Assembly: GCF_000220395.1 (NCBI RefSeq)
Contig: NW_004086056.1
Span: 62,001 to 126,000, forward strand
From: Ichthyophthirius multifiliis
Taxonomy: Eukaryota > Ciliophora > Oligohymenophorea > Hymenostomatida
DNA length: 64,000 bases
Direction: 5' to 3'
The notes under the pieces: model-generated
What the model saw: only the letters and a program-made list of their open reading frames with translations
What the model was told of the DNA's origin: nothing
The model's database searches: none
Program-made: the position numbers and the translations under genes
Shown here: piece after piece, positions 13,890-25,792 of the stretch
Layout of the letters: every line of letters begins with the position of its first letter
How positions within the stretch are numbered: position 1 is the first letter of the stretch

Positions 13890-14774
13890 ATAAATATATT
13901 CTTATTTATCTATTTCTATTTTTCTATTTAAAAAAAGTTTATAAGATTTATATTCTAATTAGTTTAATATATATTTTTCTATTTAACTTATTAATAAATA
14001 AAACACTCATTTGGTGGTATAAAAATAAAGAATTTTTTATCAATTAAAAAAAAAAAAATTACTAAAAAAGACAAACATTTAAAGTTTATTTATTTATTAT
14101 AATTAAATTAAAATTGAGATTAATTTGTAGATATTTTATAAAAATAAAACTTTAAAAAAATTATTCATACATAAAATTAATAAATAAATACATTATTTAA
14201 ATAAATGATATAAATGATTAAAACTAAAAAAATAAAATATAAATATATTCTATAAATAAAAAAAATTAAAAAATATATAAATAATATTAAATATGTAAAT
14301 AGTTATTTTAATTAAAAAAAATTAAAATATTTTCTTTTACTTTAAATAGATATGTAAAATATAATAAATTATATATTTTTATTTTATAATAAAATATAAT
14401 AATTGTATAACAAATATACAAAAGAATTTTTCGTTGAAAAATAGAAATTCAAAATTAATTCACAAATTTAATAAAAAAAAAAATGATTAATAACTAATTA
14501 AAAAGTTTTAAAGAATAAGTATTATAAATAAAAATAAAATAAATATATATATAAAAAATAAGTAAACTTAAAAATATAATATAAAAAACAAATAAATAAA
14601 AAAATAATGTTATAAAAAAAATATATGATATTTTAAAAAATAAATAATATTAATTTATAAAATAAAAATATATAAATTTATTTAAAAAAAATAAAATAAA
14701 AGTAAAAATGATATAATAAATAATAAAGATATATACAAAAAAATAAAATAATAATATAAATATTAGTAATAATA

Positions 14775-14815
<41 letters not shown>

Positions 14816-16652
14816 TTAATATTTATATTTTATAAAAATAATAATAAATAAATTTATTATTATATATTATAAAAATAATATAAATGATAATAATTATAAT
14901 AAATATAATTTTTTAAAAAAAGATTTTATACAAAATTAAAATACATACTTTAAAAAATTATTTTCAAATTTTCTACATTTTAATATATTTTATTTAATTG
15001 TAAAATAATATAAATATAATTTTTTTAAATATACTATATATAAATTTTAAAATATTATACATATTTTTAATTAAAATATTTTAGTAATTTGTTTATGTTC
15101 TTAAACAAAAATTACTATTTTTTATAAATATTAAAATATTTTTAAAACTATTATAACTTGGATTTATATATATATATTTAAATACAAATTTTTATTATAA
15201 ATTTACATATTATTAAATTATTATTCTAAAATATAACTATTAATAAAAAAATTTTTTTTTCACTTTTAATATTTATTTGTTTATATTTTAAGATATTATT
15301 TATATTAAATTATTTTAAATTTAAAAATAATTTTTTTGAATTTATAATATTTATAAAATAATTTAAGCTGGAATTATATAAAATTTATTTTCATATGATT
15401 CTATATTATTATAAAAATTAAATTATATGAGATTAAATTTTTAACTTTAATATAATTATTTTTTGAATAAATGATATCTTTAAATTATTTTATAAATATA
15501 AAACAAAGTTATAAAATTTAATTTTAATGTATACATGATTAAAAGAAATAAAGTTTTATTAAATAATAAATTTTAAAAAATAATATTATATTATTAATAA
15601 TATAATTAAAAATTTAATATTTTAAAAGTAAAATTAATATTTAATAGTATATTATTACAATTTAATAATTTTATAATATTAAAGATAAATTGAGAAAATT
15701 CATTTTTAAGAATAGATAAAAATTATTAATAAATGAATTGAAAAAAAATATAATTATAAGTAATTACAAATAAATATTAAAAATCTTAAAAGAATAAATG
15801 ATTTTGAAAAATAAATATATAAAATATAATTTAATATTAATTATATAATGTATACATAACAATTGTATATATTTGAATTTTGTTTTATTTTCTTTAAAAT
15901 TAAAATTAAAATATTACATATATTATAATTCTAATTAAAAAAATAGTAATAATAAAAAATATTATTATAATGATTTCAATTATATATTATAAAAAAATTT
16001 TAAATAAAATTTTATAAAAATAAATTTATAAAAATAAATATAATATTATATTACATATAAATATATATATATATAAATATAAATTTATTATATTATTATA
16101 ATTAAATTTTAATATATTTATTATATAATTTTATTAATATATGTTAAAAAAAAATATTTAAATTATAAATTATTTAAAAAGTTAAAAATACTATATAATT
16201 TTTTTTTTTTAACTATTACTTTAATAATTTATTATTTAACTATGATTTTCCTATAATTATTATGAGCTTTTAATCATACTTTTGATTAATTTAATATAAT
16301 TATGGCATCATAAATAAAAATATTTACTTATTCTCTTTTTTATTTTATAATTTTCAAAATTACAAAAAGATTATACAAAATTTTTTAATATTGAATGATA
16401 CTTTTTAATTATTACTTTATACGAATTAGTATTATTATTATTTATGTTTTATTCATAATTCATTTATAGAATATTATATAATTTTTTTAATATACTAACA
16501 AAATCTTCTTTTATTAAATAAAATATCCTTTATTTTTAATTATATAATATATTTTAATATAACTTATTGTTTTTATATAATATCTAATTATATATAAATA
16601 TTATTTTTACATCTATTTTTAAAAATCATTTTTTTTTATAATATAAAAAATA
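13890..16652. other. Long intergenic region with a TAA microsatellite, no gene seen
   Basis: About 2.8 kb of near-pure A/T. A (TAA)n tract spans about 14767-14813. No coding-like segment or structured-RNA signature was found on either strand. Confidence 0.65.
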
Positions 16653-17195
16653 ATGAATAGAAAATCATAATATAAAAATAATTCCTATTATGGTCTACAA
16701 GATTAAGATGTTGAAGATTTTTTGGAAATTTTTGAAATTTTAGATTTAGATAGAAAAAATAGAATTTAACCTTAAATATTAATAGGTTAAAAACAAAAAA
16801 AATAATAAAATATTTAGTATATAACTTAGACAGAAATACTCCAAGACAGTAATTTTCATTTTAAAAATTAAATAATGAATGAAATATTTATTGATTTATG
16901 TGATTTACAATAAAAGGATAATTCAGATGGAATAACTAAAGAATAATTTTTGAACGCTATATCATAAAAAATAAAAGAAAAATAAACTAAAAACGGAGTT
17001 GATAAAATATTTAATTTATTTGATGTTTGTAAGGAAAATAGATTAAATAAAGAAAGCCTTTAAAAAATAGCAACTGAAATTGGGGAAGATTTAAATGATG
17101 CTGAATTAAGTGATTTAATCGAAAGAATCTCGTTAGATGGTAAACACATTTTAAGGGAAGATCTATATAATGCATTAACTAAAAACAATTATTGA
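16653..17195 (+). CDS. Centrin-like EF-hand protein with degenerate Ca2+ loops
   Basis: Single exon, 180 aa. Four EF-hand units can be traced. The second half fits the centrin C-lobe best (DKIFNLFDVCKENRLNKESL, then IATEIGEDLNDAELSDLIE), compared with the family's IFRLFD...LRRVAKELGENLTDEELQEMI. Centrins are contractile calcium proteins of basal bodies and, in ciliates, of the infraciliary lattice. Oddly, none of the four loops keeps a full set of Asp/Glu/Gly ligands: loop 1 is DLDRKNRIQPQI and loop 3 is DVCKENRLNKES. Ca2+ binding may therefore be weak or lost. A calmodulin-like protein is the alternative. Confidence 0.8.
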
Positions 17196-18850
17196 AAAAA
17201 AACTAAAATTATTATATTTTTATTTAAATTCTTTAAATTTAATGTTTCAATAAATGTTAAATTTTAATATTTTAAAACATTTATAATAATTAAACTATTT
17301 TAAATAAGTTTATATATATTAATAAATTTAATTTTTAATAATTTAATTTAAATGCTTCTTTGTTGTATTTTTATTTAATATTTTATTCATTAATTTTATA
17401 TTTATTAATACTAAGTATTTGCTTATTCTATTATTATTTCTAATATGATACCTAATTTTGTATTATTTAACTAGTAATTATAAACCTTTCTTTAATATAT
17501 TTTTAAAAAAATCAATGATATATAATTTATATAATAGCAATATAATATAATATAATTATTTTAATTTATTATTAAATTGATATTTTATAGTATAACTTAT
17601 TAAAATTAACATTTTTCAAAAATATTAAATTCATTATAATTATTATATAATAATAATTTTTTTAAATTTGTTATATATTTTATTTTAAAAAGTTATATTT
17701 TAATAAATAAAACCAAAATATTAATTATTTTAAAATTAAAAAACCTATTATTTACTATATTATATTCTCTCATTAAAATTGTTATTATAAATTCATATAA
17801 TAAAAATCTTATTATTATAGAAATCTAATTTCCACATTTATATTTTATTGATCCATTATTTTTAAACTAAATATCTATTCAATTTTGAGAATTATTGAAT
17901 TTTTCTTTAAATTTAACTTCCTGTTAAACTTAAACTTTTCTGAATTTGTTTTTGAATAAATATTTTACATAAATTGATAATTTACTGATTAATAATTTAA
18001 TTAATATTTGTATTATATTATTTTACAGTTTTTAGTTTACAAAATGTTTATCTGAGTTATAATGTTATTTTATATTCGTATAAAAAAGATTTTAGCATCG
18101 TCAAGGCATAAATTTATAACAATTTAATCTTTTACTTCATTCTATTTATTATTATTTATTGCTGATTTAAACTTGATTATTTATCTTTTTGTAAATAATT
18201 TAATAAAAAACAAGAAATTAAATCAAAAAATATAAAAAATAAATAGTAAATTTAATAATTTAAAATTAATGTTTTTTAGCTATATTTATTATTATTTGAT
18301 TATAAATTTTTTATTAGTTATGAAAAAAAATTAGAAAATTAATGGTATTACAACTCTGAAGTTATTGTGAAAAGCAATACAATAAAATTTTAGAAAGTTT
18401 TTTTTTATTTTATTATTTTAAATAATTTATTTTAATTTTTATGTTCTTGAAAATTTTCTTTTAAAAAATATATTGTAGAATAGCAAAGTATTTTTTAAAA
18501 ATAATTATTATAGTAAAAAATAAATTATTGATAATAAATAACTTTTTTCTTAAATGTTTTTGATATTTACAATAAATTGAAAATTTAAAACTGTTATTTA
18601 TCTTCAAGTTTATGTAACTATATTTATATTTAGTAATTAAAAAGCTGACATTATTAAAATAAATATATATTTAATTTAAATTAAAAATAAATAACCTAAT
18701 TTAGATTTATTTATATAATAAGTTCAATAATAAATTATTTTATATATTTGATAAGTTAAGTTTTTTTAATAGTTTTTTAAAATGTTCTTTAGTAAAAATT
18801 ATTAAAATTAAAGTATTATTTATCTAAAAGTTAAATGTACTTATACACGC

Positions 18851-18889
<39 letters not shown>

Positions 18890-19429
18890 TATATATTATT
18901 CATAAAATATATATAAAATATTGTATATGATTATTTAATATTTAGTTTTTTTAAAAAAATTTAAATTCTTATAAAGATTTATGCTTGTTATCTATTTAAT
19001 CTAATCGAAACATTTATAATTGTATATATTTGCATTTAATATTATTAAAAAATCAAAATAATTAATTTTTTTAAATTTATTAAAAGATCAATAAAAATGG
19101 TTGTTATATTTAATCAGCATATATTAAATAGTATGTAATTATAAATCAAATATATTTTTTAATGGTATTTTTAGTAGTATTTTAAAGTTTAAATATATGT
19201 ATATTTTAAAAAACGTAATATAAATTTGAATACATCATATTATATAAAAAAAAGATGAACATATAAGTATGCAATTCATATATACTTAATATTAATTTAT
19301 TATTTAAAAAAATAAATATTATATATATACAAGAAATAATTATTTATAATATCATAAATTAGACACAAATTAATATAAAAATAAACATTTTATAAAAATA
19401 AATATAAAGAAAAATATATTATAAACCAA
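17196..19429. other. Intergenic with a TA microsatellite, no gene seen
   Basis: About 2.2 kb A/T-rich; TA tract at about 18855-18884. Slightly higher complexity near 17820-18160, but no convincing frame or splice structure on either strand. Confidence 0.6.
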
Positions 19430-20145
19430 ATGGCAGGTGTATTAAGAGCAAAAGATAATCCTGTAGTATTTTTTGATATAACAATAGGTTTTATAAAATA
19501 TTAGAGCTTATAACAAAAATTAAAAAAAAAAAAAAAGGTGGTCATAAAGCAGGAAGAATAAAAATGGAATTATTTAAAGATGTATGCCCTAAAACAGCAG
19601 AGAACTTTAGATAAATGTGTACTGGGGAATTTAAAAGATTTGATTAACCAGCAGGGTATAAAAATTGTACTTTTCATAGGATAATAAAAGATTTTATGAT
19701 TTAAGGAGGAGATTTTTTAAAAGTATAATACATTTTTATATTTAGTTATAAGATAATATAAAATATATAAATAATTTCTAGAATGACGGTACAGGAAGTA
19801 TAAGCATATATGGTGAAAAATTTGACGATGAAAATTTCATCTTAAAGCATGATGATATTGGATTGTTATCAATGGTATAAATTTACACCTTTTTTTATTT
19901 CACACTTTTTTTTTTATTTTTTTAACAACAATAAAAAGGCTAACTCAGGAAAAAATACAAATGGAAGTCAATTTTTTATTACATGTTCAAAATGCGAATG
20001 GCTTGATGATAAACATGTTGTGTTTGGAAAAGTTATTGATTAAGCAAGTTTATAAGTTGTACGTAAGATAGAAAATACTCCTACAATTGGAAAAAGCAAT
20101 AAACCTAAAGTTCCTGTTGTAATTGAAGAATGTGGTGAACTATGA
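19430..20145 (+). CDS. PPIH: Cyclophilin, peptidyl-prolyl isomerase H type (U4/U6.U5 snRNP cyclophilin)
   Basis: Four exons (19430-19487, 19538-19722, 19782-19874, 19939-20145) give 180 aa. The one-domain cyclophilin keeps the catalytic set: [16 protein letters not shown] (Arg, Phe, Gln), FFITCSKC, and the Trp and His of [13 protein letters not shown]. The [12 protein letters not shown] start, the CTGEFKRF insert and the VIEECGEL end match human PPIH more closely than CypA. PPIH binds Prp4 (hPrp60) in the U4/U6.U5 tri-snRNP and assists spliceosome assembly, in keeping with the intron-rich genes around it. Exon 3 ends exactly at the codon before ANSG, a typical family intron site. Confidence 0.95.
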
Positions 20146-20376
20146 AAACAAAACAAAAAATAATTAAAGAAATGTTAATATTTAAATATATTAATTATAT
20201 ATTTTAATTTTTTACAAATTTTATTTATTAAGTTTTAATTTTATTTTATATCCAACAAAAAAATATTTTATTTACTTTTAAAAATTTTTGATAAAATAAA
20301 TAATTATTTTCTAATTAAAAAAAAATCGTTTCAACTTAATAAATTTAATTTTTATTATATTTATTAAGATATAAAA

Positions 20377-22024
20377 ATGAAAAATTTTATTTAAAATAAA
20401 AACCTAGAAATAGAAATATAAACATAAGATAATAGTCATTTGAATTCAAAATTAATATAGTCTTAAGATACCTATAATTTATAAAAACAAATGGACAAAT
20501 CTATTTTCTACGACTAAATTAATAAAATATAGAATGATATTGGTAAAAATAAATTTATATATAAGAAATATTTTTTATTTTAATTATTTAAAATAAAATT
20601 AGATAAAAATGATACCTATTTATAATATGATATTGACTAAATTTAAATATAAGAATACTTCTTAAACAAATTAAAAGATTTGACTCAAAAAGTATAAAAA
20701 TACATAATATTATTATTAATTAAAAAAAAAAAAAAGTTAGATTCTTTAAAGTAGGAATATTTTAAAAAAGATTAATAATTGTTTTTTTATGAAACAGAGA
20801 TATCAAAACAAAAAGGTTTAAAAAATAATTTATAATTAAAATTTTGAATTAATAATAATTTAGAAATACAATTAGAAAACGAAAAACAAAAACAATCCAT
20901 ATTAAGTATGGAAAAAATATTAAACTAGTAATAAGAGATTATAAGAAGGGATGAATAAGAAATATATAATTTAAAAGAAGAAATAAATGAAAAAAGCAGA
21001 TTAAATATTTAAAAAGATAAATTTATTTAAGAACTAAAAAAAGAAAATAATTTAATATAGCCTTTGTAAATAGAAATGGAAGAAACACTAAAGAAATGTC
21101 AACTTTAAATGTAAGATAATAAGTAAACTCATAATGAACAAATAAAAGTATTATCACATAATTTGGAAAAACTTTAATAATAAAACAATTAGCTTAAATG
21201 TGAATTAGAGTTAAATAAAAGAAATTCTTTTTAAATAAATGACTTACAAAACTAATTAAATGAATTAAAAAATATTAATTAATAATTAACAGATAATCTA
21301 GAAAAAGAAAAGGAAAATGTAAACTTTTTTATCATATTTTCCTTTTTATTTATTATTTATTTTTTATTAGAACTTTAAATTTTAGAAAAATATATCTGAT
21401 TTATAATATTAAATATAAGAAAATAAAATAAATTTTGAGATAAATTTAAAATTATAAATTGATAAAAATTAATATTATTTAAATGAAAATCAAGATTTGA
21501 AGGATTATAATGACAGCTTATTGAAAAAACTTGATTAAAATTAATAAAATAGAAGAGATATTGATAAAAAAATACATTCTTTAGAAAATTAAATTTAAGT
21601 TTTGGAAGAAGAAAATTAAATTTATAAAATAAGAAATACAGAATATGAGCAAAAAAATACTAAAATAAATGAATTAAATAAAATTTTATAATAGGACTTG
21701 AATGATTGTATTTAAAATGTCAAAATAAAGTAAAATGAAAATTAAACTTTAGAATTAAAAATAAATGAATTAAAACAAATAATATTTTAACAATAATAAG
21801 AATCAGATTTAATTTAATAATCATTAAATAAATAAAGTAAAGTTGATAATAGAAAGAATGATTTAAGATTACACATAGAATAAGTAAGATATTTTTTTAA
21901 AAAAAAGTAAATATAATATATATAAATATAGATAAAATAAGAATTGACAAATATTAGAATTTAAGAAGTATAAAAATTAGATTAATGCTTTAGTACATTT
22001 CATTTAAATGCTATGAATTTTTGA
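20377..22024 (+). CDS. Gln/Asn/Lys-rich coiled-coil protein, function unknown
   Basis: Six exons (20377-20542, 20603-20691, 20737-20815, 20864-21318, 21371-21883, 21932-22024) join in frame to 464 aa. Almost the whole protein has heptad-like Leu/Ile spacing with Glu, Lys and Gln (KELKKENNLIQ, NLEKLQQQNNQLKCELELNK, LNELKNINQQL), predicting a long coiled coil. There are no membrane segments or enzymatic motifs. Many such proteins in ciliates are basal-body or cytoskeletal, but nothing here identifies which. The exon chain is supported by phase agreement at all five junctions. Confidence 0.7.
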
Positions 22025-22183
22025 AAAAATAATTTAAATTCAAATTTAAATTTAAATTTAAATTAATATTGATAAAAAAAAAAAAAAACATATCAAATAT
22101 TTTTTATTAATTAATTAAAAAATATATTAAATAAATAGCAAAATTAATAAATTAATAACTAAGAAATTATAAATTAAGAAAAA

Positions 22184-23168
22184 ATGTCTGTTTTTTATAA
22201 ATCAATTCTCTTTTCCCACATAATATATTCATTATTATATTCTGACTTTCGTTTTTTATAGATATATTTTACTCTTATAATATTGCATGTATCTATTCAT
22301 TTTTTACTTCCAACAAATAAGTAATGTAATTCAAATCGAAGAAAAATAAATCAAGCCACATGGAATGAACCATAAGAAGGCTTAATATACGCAAAATTAG
22401 AAATTGATTGTACAAAGGTTTTAGAGTTAATTTAAAAAAAATAATAAGAAAATAATTAAATTAAAATTACAATAACTCATTTCGGTATTAAAGCTGCTGC
22501 ATAGCTTTTAGATTCTTCTAGGCATATTATTAACGGAAAATTTATTTTTGGCAAATTCTTTCCTTTTCCAACAATTGATATTACTTGCTTAGTTGATATT
22601 AATGCTTAAGTAAAAAGAAAAATGCATTTTTTTAAATAAATTAAATTAAATTATAAAATAAAAGGATCTTTCTGCACTCTCATTAAGAAACGTAGATAAG
22701 AAAGGAGTTCTTGCAATATAAAATGAAGTAAATGAAAAATCTAAAGATATAAAAAATAATAAAGGGGGGAAAATACATTAAAAATAAACAAGAATAGTCA
22801 GTTTCTTACCTCCTTTATTAATTTCTTTAGCAGCTGATATACTTAAATTTATCCTCTATTATCTTAATATCGATTTTCCTTTATTTAGTTTTTAAAAAAA
22901 TCATTTTGGAGGCGCTCATGTAACTTCAGTAGGATCAATCGGTATTGATGATGCTTTCGTACCTTATGTTAATAGCACAAATGTACCTATGTTAATAGCT
23001 TTAGGAAGAGTTAAAGAAAAACCTATTGTAAAGAATGGGAAAATAGAAATAGCTCCAATTATAACTTGTAATTTTACAATTGATCATAGATTTATGGACG
23101 GAAGCTAAGCAAAAAGTGGATAAAATGCCTTCAAAGATGTATTTGAACGACCTGAATTATATATTTGA
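22184..23168 (+). CDS. Membrane-anchored CAT-fold acyltransferase (2-oxoacid dehydrogenase E2 catalytic-domain family)
   Basis: Two exons (22184-22609, 22665-23168) give 309 aa. The C-terminal ~250 residues follow the E2 catalytic domain: TWNEP..., THFGIKAAAQLL, GAHVTSVGSIGIDDAFVPY, VPMLIALGRV, and TIDHRFMDGSQAKSG, which contains the DHRxxDG catalytic His/Asp motif. The lipoyl domain and the E1/E3-binding domain of true E2 subunits are absent. Instead the N-terminus has one or two hydrophobic stretches (residues ~5-42), and another hydrophobic block (SFLPPLLISLAADILKFIL) interrupts the domain. It is therefore unlikely to be a pyruvate dehydrogenase core subunit; its acyl acceptor is unknown. 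A 72-nt GT...AG stretch at 22190-22261 could be spliced in frame, removing part of the first hydrophobic segment. Confidence 0.75.
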
Positions 23169-25792
23169 TATCACGAAATTCTATTATAATTTTTAAGATA
23201 ATTTGATTAATTTTTAGCAAATATTTTAATTAAAAAGCTTTTTATGTTGCCGCTTTTTATTAATATTTTTTCTTTTTATAAATTTGTTATAATAATTATT
23301 GATTTAAAATATTATTAATTTTTTTGTGTTTTAATTCATTTGTAAATAATAAAATTAAATAAAATATAATAAATGAAGCAAGTTTTAAAATAATAAACTT
23401 GTCAGCTTCAAATACTAAATAATATTAAAAAATTAAAAATTACCATATATATATATATATAAATAAATATTTAGTTTTTATTAATGAGTGATTAGAAATT
23501 AGAATCTGACTGACCACAGCATTATAAAAATAACAGATTCTGAATCAGTTATTTACAGAAGTTTTTAAGAAAAAAAAAAAATTATATTTGATAATTACAA
23601 TTTATGTTTTCAGTTTATATAGTCATTCTTATATCACAAAATTTGACATTTAATAAATCTTTATTTATTTAATCTAATTCTAGTTTTATATTTTTATATT
23701 TAATTTTATTCTTTTTTAATATATTTTTTACAAATATAAAAAAATTGATTGAAGATTTTAAATTTCTTTAATAATTTAAAATTTTTAATTTTAAAAAGAA
23801 CTTATTAATAATATCATTATTAAAATATTTACATTTATTAATTATTTTAAAAGTGTAGAAATATTATATTTATTAAAAGGCTTTAAATTAAAAAAAATTC
23901 TATAATTTTTTTTAAAAAACTTTATATATTAATTTTTTAAATTTTATAAAAAATATATAAAATAATCAGTCTATAATATATATGTTTTTTAAAAAATATA
24001 AATATTATTTTTTCTAACATTTTTTTTTATTATTCTATAATAAATATAACCTCATTTATATTATTAATTCATTAATTAATTGAAATTTTTTTTAAAAAAA
24101 AATACTGAAAAATCAAAAAAACATCCGAACAAGTAATAATATAAAATTTTATGTTTACATGTTTTATTTAAAATAACTTAAAAATTTTATTTAATAAATA
24201 AATGTATATATTTTTTTAGAAATATAAATATACTTATTTTAGTATTATTTATAATCTAATTATTTCATAAATTAGAGATTTTTTATATATTTTTATTTTT
24301 TATAATATATTATATATTAGTCTAACAATATTTAAAATACAAAAATATTATGCCGTTTTACCAATTAATATATTAATATCACTATTATGAGCATTTTTAT
24401 TCTGAATATAATTTTATAACAATATTTAACGATATTGTATATTTAACATACTATTTAATTTCAATTAATAAAGAAATAAATTTAGTATTTAAGTTTATTA
24501 TTTAATTAACGTGAAATAAAACCTGAAATAACATGATATTATTAAAATTAGAATTTTATTTTTTATACAAAAATATCATAGTCAATTAATAAAATAATAA
24601 TAAGAGAGAGAATACAAAACTAATTGCAAATAGTTGTTTGGAATTATAACTATTTAGTAGTTAAATTAACTTATGAATTGAATGCTTATAGAGGTAAATA
24701 CTATAATTTTCATATTATTATGATACTTGTGTTATTGAAATTATTTGCTTAGTAAAATATCTACACTTTTAAATAAAGATACTCTTATATTAAGTTATTT
24801 TCATAAAAAAATATCAGTAAAACAAAAAAGGTAATAAGTAATAATTAAGGTCCGATAGTACGCATTTAATAAATTTATTTTGTTCTATATATCTGATTTC
24901 TTTATTTCTAAATTTTCATATTTATTATATTTAATTATTACCTTAATATTGACTTTATACTTTTTCTATAAATTTGTATGAATATGATAGCTTTTAATTA
25001 CAATATAAGCATATTTTAGTAATCAATTTTTTTATAAAAATTTAGAAAATATATAATATATTTAATTTTTTATAGTATTATATAGGCAATTAAATTAAAT
25101 TTTTAATCATATAATATATATTTTGCATTATAAAAAATCAGTATAGAAAATTAAAAATGTTCGTGTGAAAATTAATATTATGATATTTTCCTCATATTAT
25201 TAATTAAGTTTAAAATTTATTAATATAAAAATAATATTAATTAACTGAGAAAATATAAACCAAAAAAATTATTATATTCTTAATTAGTATTAAATATTTA
25301 ATATTTTGTAAACCGTTAACAAACATTTAAAAATTCTGGACCGTGAATTCATATATTTTTAAAAAGGTTAATAATAATAATCTTTTAAAAAATGGAACAG
25401 TTCTTGCTATTTCTGAGAATGCAAACTGAGTGTGTCCAGATATAACCATTTCCTATCATTATTACGTAATTTATAATACTTTTAAAATTAATATTACTAC
25501 TTATAAATAAATGAATTTTATATTTGTACAAACAATTCGAAAAAAATTTTCAGTGAGAAATTTGAAAATAGATGTAACTCGAATATAAACTTTAATTTTA
25601 TTATTGATAATAGATGTATTGAGGTTGTTGCTTAAATAAAATAAAGACAAAATATTTTAAATAATATTTAATTTGTATATTTATTTTTAAATGTATTTTT
25701 TTTAAATAATTTGAAAAAATAATATAATTAAAAAATTTATTTTTGTATAAAAATAAAAATTACATTTAAAAAAATGTTAAATAATTATTTTA
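23169..25792. other. Intergenic with two candidate structured-RNA patches
   Basis: About 2.6 kb, mostly A/T. Two islands with more G+C stand out, at about 23478-23575 and 25334-25442 (separate entry for the second). At 24600-24900 composition is also less extreme, but frames are broken by TGA and no protein resemblance was seen. Confidence 0.5.
25334..25442 (+). ncRNA. Candidate structured non-coding RNA (unclassified)
   Basis: A G+C-richer island in near-pure A/T DNA. It is bounded by the inverted pair TCTGGAC (start) and GTCCAGA (end), which could close a ~108-nt stem. Internal CTGAG repeats and an AAAGGTTA/TAATCTTT pairing are visible. It matches none of U1-U6, SRP, RNase P, telomerase RNA or tRNA consensus that I can recognise. 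The strand is arbitrary. Confidence 0.2.
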
